NCBI GenBank assembly: GCA_036873135.1 | Contig: JAPTYO010000007.1 | Location: 5,314,763-5,378,762 of the forward strand | Reading direction: 5' to 3' | Source of the DNA: Clarkia xantiana subsp. parviflora | Taxonomy: Eukaryota > Streptophyta > Magnoliopsida > Myrtales > Onagraceae | DNA length: 64,000 nt | In this document: piece after piece, positions 60,226 to 64,000 of the stretch | Layout: every line of letters starts with the position of its first letter | How positions within the stretch are numbered: the first letter of the stretch is position 1 | Made by a program: the position numbers and the translations under genes | The notes under the pieces: model-generated | Seen by the model: the letters and a program-made list of their open reading frames with translations, nothing else | Told to the model about the DNA's origin: nothing | The model's database searches: none

Positions 60226-63200
60226 TCACGATTCTGGAACCGTCTCTTCTGCAGCAGCTGGAGCTGTCTCTTCCGTAACTGCTGGAGCCGACGAAGAAGA
60301 TGGACGAGGAACGACATTGGTAGCTTTGACTGGTGGGTACTTCTTGAATACTCTATCTTTATTCTTCTCCCACCACTCTTCTGCTTGTTGCTCCGCAAAT
60401 CTCCTCTTGCTATACCAACCCAACAATAATAACACACTGAGTATGATTTCTAAGATTTTGAATTCGACCAACCGAATACTAAATACCTGAATTTTACTCG
60501 TCTAAACGTCTTGATACCACTTGGCAACTGATCAAGAGTAATGTAGACACCCGGTTCGAATTGTTCAATCACTTGAGTAGCTCCATCGATTGCAGCTGAG
60601 GAACTGCGGTACTTGGACCGACTAGTTTCATGCTGCTGCTGCTGATGTGGAGCATGTTCGGCCGAGTCAGTTGTATCTGAATTGTCTTCTGTATTTGTCG
60701 ACGAACTGTACTGGTCGTGTTCTTGATTCAAGGAAGATGAAGATGCAATAGGGATATCTCCAGCTATGACAGATTCCAGTTTTGCTTGTATGGAGTTGAT
60801 TATTTCCTTCTCGATTCCATCGGGAGGCAACCTTTCTGCTACTTCTTTTAGCTACAATGATCAAATGATGAAGGAATTCATGAGCACGATAATATCTGAC
60901 ACAATGCGATAACATGACAGAAAAATTATGCACAAAATGGCATATTAGTATTATATGATAATGTCTTTTCTGTATAAGGATTCAAAATATCAAATTGCTA
61001 GCCAGACTTGAACTAATACTGAAGGTGCAACTTGCAAGCTCCGTCCATTTTCTCAATATAATGCATGAACTCGGTAACATCACAGTTTGGAAGCTCTAAT
61101 TATTCGCTTAAAAGATCATATGCTTCAAGGAGCAACTAGAGCTTCTAAGTTATTAATTGGATCAATATACCTGAGTTGCAGTTGACTTGACGATTGCAAT
61201 GGTAGCGTTACAAGTTGAAGATTCTTTGGCAGCCATTATAAAAGCATCTTGAACACTCTTCTGCAACTTGCTTATCTCAGAATCCTGAACGTCGCACTTC
61301 TGCTTCAAGTTCTTGACCTAGAGTCATACATAGGAACAATCACAATACCGTAATCGCTATCTTGAGAGTCGAATCAGTATATTGAAAGAACGCGACTTCC
61401 ATACCTGGTTTTGCAACTTGGTAACTTCTTGGTTCAAGAACTCATTGGTCTTACTAAGGCTATCGATTAGGCTCCTGGAGAACACGGGGGTGGCTGACCG
61501 TGGAGGGCTTGGTCTCCTTGGGTAGGGTGAGGCGGGTCTAAAGTTAGGAGGGGGTGGAGTGGGAGCCATACCAGGCATGTTTGGTTTCAGGGCGTTCTGA
61601 ATTGCGCTAAGCGAACTTGGAAAAGCGACATCCTTCAGCTGTAGATATGAAGGGACTTGAGAAGCTCGTGCTAAGGAAAGAGAGTCATTCATGTTCCCCA
61701 TGAACTTGACAGGTTCGGTTGTTGGAGGGACTAAGATCCTCGGAGCCCGAGCGTCTCTTGAATCAATGGACCGACGAGGAGTCGTGATCCTTCTATTGAG
61801 ACTCGATATACCACCACCACCACCCATATCTCCAGCTTTGAGTTTCGCATAGCATGGATCACAGACCCTATGTGGTTTCCCTGGAGTTGGGGCCAGTGCG
61901 GCTTTGAGTGCTTTCTTGGAGCTGCAACCATGGCAATGGACCAATCCACAGTTATAGCAGTTGTGTCGCTTTCGGGTGAACCCGAACGCTTGGCGACATG
62001 TGGTGCATACCGATTGGTCTGCTCCAGATACCCACTTATGGATGGAAATACATGCAGTAAAATTCGACCCGCATGATATACTCTTTACAAGCCTATCTTT
62101 CAATGCTTCGACGAGGGTTGGTACTTTCCTGTCTTCAATATCTCCGAGCCCTAATCGACCGTTTGCACCTCTTCCCCAAGTGTACACCTCACTCCTTGAG
62201 GTCAAAACAGCAATATGAGATCTTCCACAGGAAATTTCCTCCACAAATTCACCAACTAATTTGTCTTGGACTAGCACAGGTAGCTTTCCATCAGCCAACG
62301 GGTTACCCAACTGTCCGAACGAGGAGCTTCCCATGGTGAAGACATGGCCCGAGGTTGTCAGGGCGACAGTTAAGGTGTTTCCACAGGCTAGTTGGTGGAA
62401 ATTGTAGTCAATTAGAGAAGACACGCAATTAGGCAATAAGTAAGCTTCTTTGCTTCCATGCCCTAATCGATATCCATCTCCATCTCCCCAAGTGAATAAT
62501 TTCCGTGAAGACGTGCTTCCTCCAGACTGATTCATAACCTCAACAATGGCTGCCGTGTGACAAACACCACAAGCAACCTTAATAGTCTTGAGTCCACTCA
62601 ACAACTGAACCTCCTTAGGGTAAAGAAAACTTTCTCGATCGCCATGACCCAAAACTCCAAATGTTCCATCACCAAATGTATATAGTTTCCCGTTTGAAGT
62701 TGCCAAAGCCGTGTGCCACGTGCCACATGCAATGGATACCACTTGAAACCCTTCTAGAGAACCCGATACTCGTTTTGGTACCCAATGGCTTATATTAGTG
62801 CCATGGCCAAGAACTCCAGCATTGAATGTTCCATCTCCCCATGTAAACATATCACCAGAGGTAGAAACAACACAAGTATGGTATTCACCACAAGCAACGA
62901 ATTCCACAGTATTAACTGCAAGGAACTCAACAAGTCGAGGGCGGCTAAAACCCTTCTCAAATCCATGACCAAGTCTTCCACCAGATTCCTCACCCCAAGT
63001 GAAAACCTCGCCTTGCCTTGTCACAAGAGCTATGTGGCGCCCACCACAAGCAATTTGTTGAACATCAAGAACTACATTCGATTCCAAGGGTTTTGGAGTT
63101 AGCACATCAGTTCTCTTTGGGCTTGTGCTCGTGATCGAGGTCCCGTCAGGTAAAACAGTATCACACCATATCTCCCCCCAAACATAAACGTCTCCTAGAG

Positions 63201-63928
63201 ATTCTATGTCATCTTGTCCAGATCCTGCACTAGAGCTAGGATTACTCGAAACACTGATTCTGAAACCATCACCTGCACTTGTTCTCAGTTGCATATTTGA
63301 ACCACCCACATCTGAGCCTCCAAAACCCAAGTCAACCGAAACCCTACCACGAGATATACTCGAACTCAACTCTAAAGTTGGACTTGAAGAGAAGTCGCCA
63401 CCGTCATGCAACTACAGATGAAAACATAAGAAAGTAATAATCCACCAAACCAAATGTGTACCCACATAGAGGATAAAACAAGGGTAAATGGTATTGAAGC
63501 ACTATCTTCGCAACAGTCACGTGATGATCCTCCAAGAGAAGATTTGTCAAAATCACTAGAAGACCTTGATTCTCAGTCAACAGATATGTTATCTCTAGGA
63601 TGAGTGTATCACGTGACTGTTGCGAATATAGTGCTTCAATAAACGGAACAGAGGAACTAACGTCTATATAGTCACTTCTAGGACGTCTATTCCGTTGTCC
63701 AGCTGCAATCAATGCCTTGAGTCCTCCAAGCCAAACCTCTGCCTCGACTTTGTCCTTACAGATCTGTCACCAAAGTTTCAGTATTAGCCACATGTAATTT
63801 GACTTCCAGAACCCAAACACTTGAGACATGATGCAACTAACCAAGTCCAAACTTCTGTCACCGTTGTTATATATAAGTGAAAATGACAAATAATCTTTCT
63901 CGGGCCGCAAATACCTTCTGAACACAGC
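60226..63928 (-). CDS. PH-RCC1-FYVE-BRX protein (PRAF family), 5' end outside the window
   Basis: PRAF-type regulator: an N-terminal PH domain, seven-bladed RCC1 repeats with possible nucleotide-exchange activity, a phosphoinositide-binding FYVE finger and a C-terminal BRX (BREVIS RADIX-like) domain. Visible exons, in transcript order: 63928-63842, 63763-63662, 63411-61405, 61317-61171, 60851-60487 and 60409-60226. The first shows the end of the PH domain ([19 protein letters not shown]). The 669-codon central exon carries RCC1 repeats ([35 protein letters not shown]) and the FYVE finger with [17 protein letters not shown]. The next exons hold a coiled coil and the BRX motif [17 protein letters not shown] with [13 protein letters not shown]. 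All seen junctions keep the frame. The tail is Ala/Glu-rich. Upstream exons lie beyond 64000. Confidence 0.92.
63492..63641. repeat. inverted repeat in an intron of the PRAF-type gene
   Basis: Arms of 34 bp (63492-63525 and 63608-63641) match at 33 positions and contain GTCACGTGA. The loop is 82 bp. It lies inside the intron at 63661-63412 of the minus-strand gene, if the donor GAC|GTTAGT is right. Confidence 0.85.
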
Positions 63929-64000
63929 CTGCAACAGATCACAGCATACATTTGGTTTAAATAGTTAGTATAGACAGTGCTTGCATCCTTGATTTCTGAA

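Noticed and set aside
63404..63662. Continuation of the PRAF exon through the inverted repeat as coding sequence
   Set aside because: The frame stays open but its hydrophobic translation does not resemble the family. The donor GAC|GTTAGT at 63661 joins SDYID to LHDGGDF in frame, as expected.
1..64000. tRNA, rRNA, CRISPR arrays, virus-derived genes and bacterial operons
   Set aside because: None was recognised by reading. The only tRNA-like match is the primer site of the TRIM at 36213-36224.

Overview
The window is nuclear DNA of a flowering plant, most likely a core eudicot. The genes have many short GT-AG introns, AT-rich intergenic DNA and plant-only families (QUASIMODO-type methyltransferase, PHO1, DREPP/PCaP, GALS, RCC1-FYVE-BRX). 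There are no operons, CRISPR arrays, tRNA or rRNA genes. The species cannot be named from this sequence.

Left third (1-22,600): a complete PMT2-type methyltransferase gene (+ strand) is followed by three tandem pectate lyase genes (- strand) in repeat units of about 5.6 kb, 7.0 kb and a diverged, truncated 5.0 kb. Copies 1 and 2 look intact. Copy 3 has a 5-base deletion at the start of exon 2 that puts a stop at the usual splice junction. Transposons mark the history of the array: a foldback Mutator-like element shared by units 1 and 2, a second one only in unit 2 with a clean empty site in unit 1, a small hAT element in unit 3 and a Helitron just beyond it.

Middle (23,200-46,300): an eight-exon RING-HC protein gene (938 aa), a 65-aa secreted six-cysteine peptide gene, a GT92 galactan synthase gene (GALS) and a four-exon DREPP/PCaP1 gene, all on + and separated by AT-rich DNA with hairpin MITEs, a CACTA end, a TRIM retroelement and an unusual alternating tandem repeat.

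Right third (46,300-64,000): a 4.5-kb CACTA element with an AAA target duplication and a GC-rich cargo-like segment, then a 15-exon PHO1-type gene with a hAT element in intron 1 and an apparent one-base frameshift in exon 10. After these come a five-exon ribosomal protein L14 gene with a typical ribosomal promoter and, convergent on -, a PH-RCC1-FYVE-BRX gene whose 5' end lies beyond the window.

Themes: several genes concern pectin (PMT, three pectate lyases, GALS), probably by coincidence of position. PHO1 and PCaP are membrane proteins involved in phosphate export and in Ca2+/phosphoinositide binding. I found no clearly new multi-gene system. The most informative signals are the array history, the two frame breaks and the transposon boundaries with datable empty sites.
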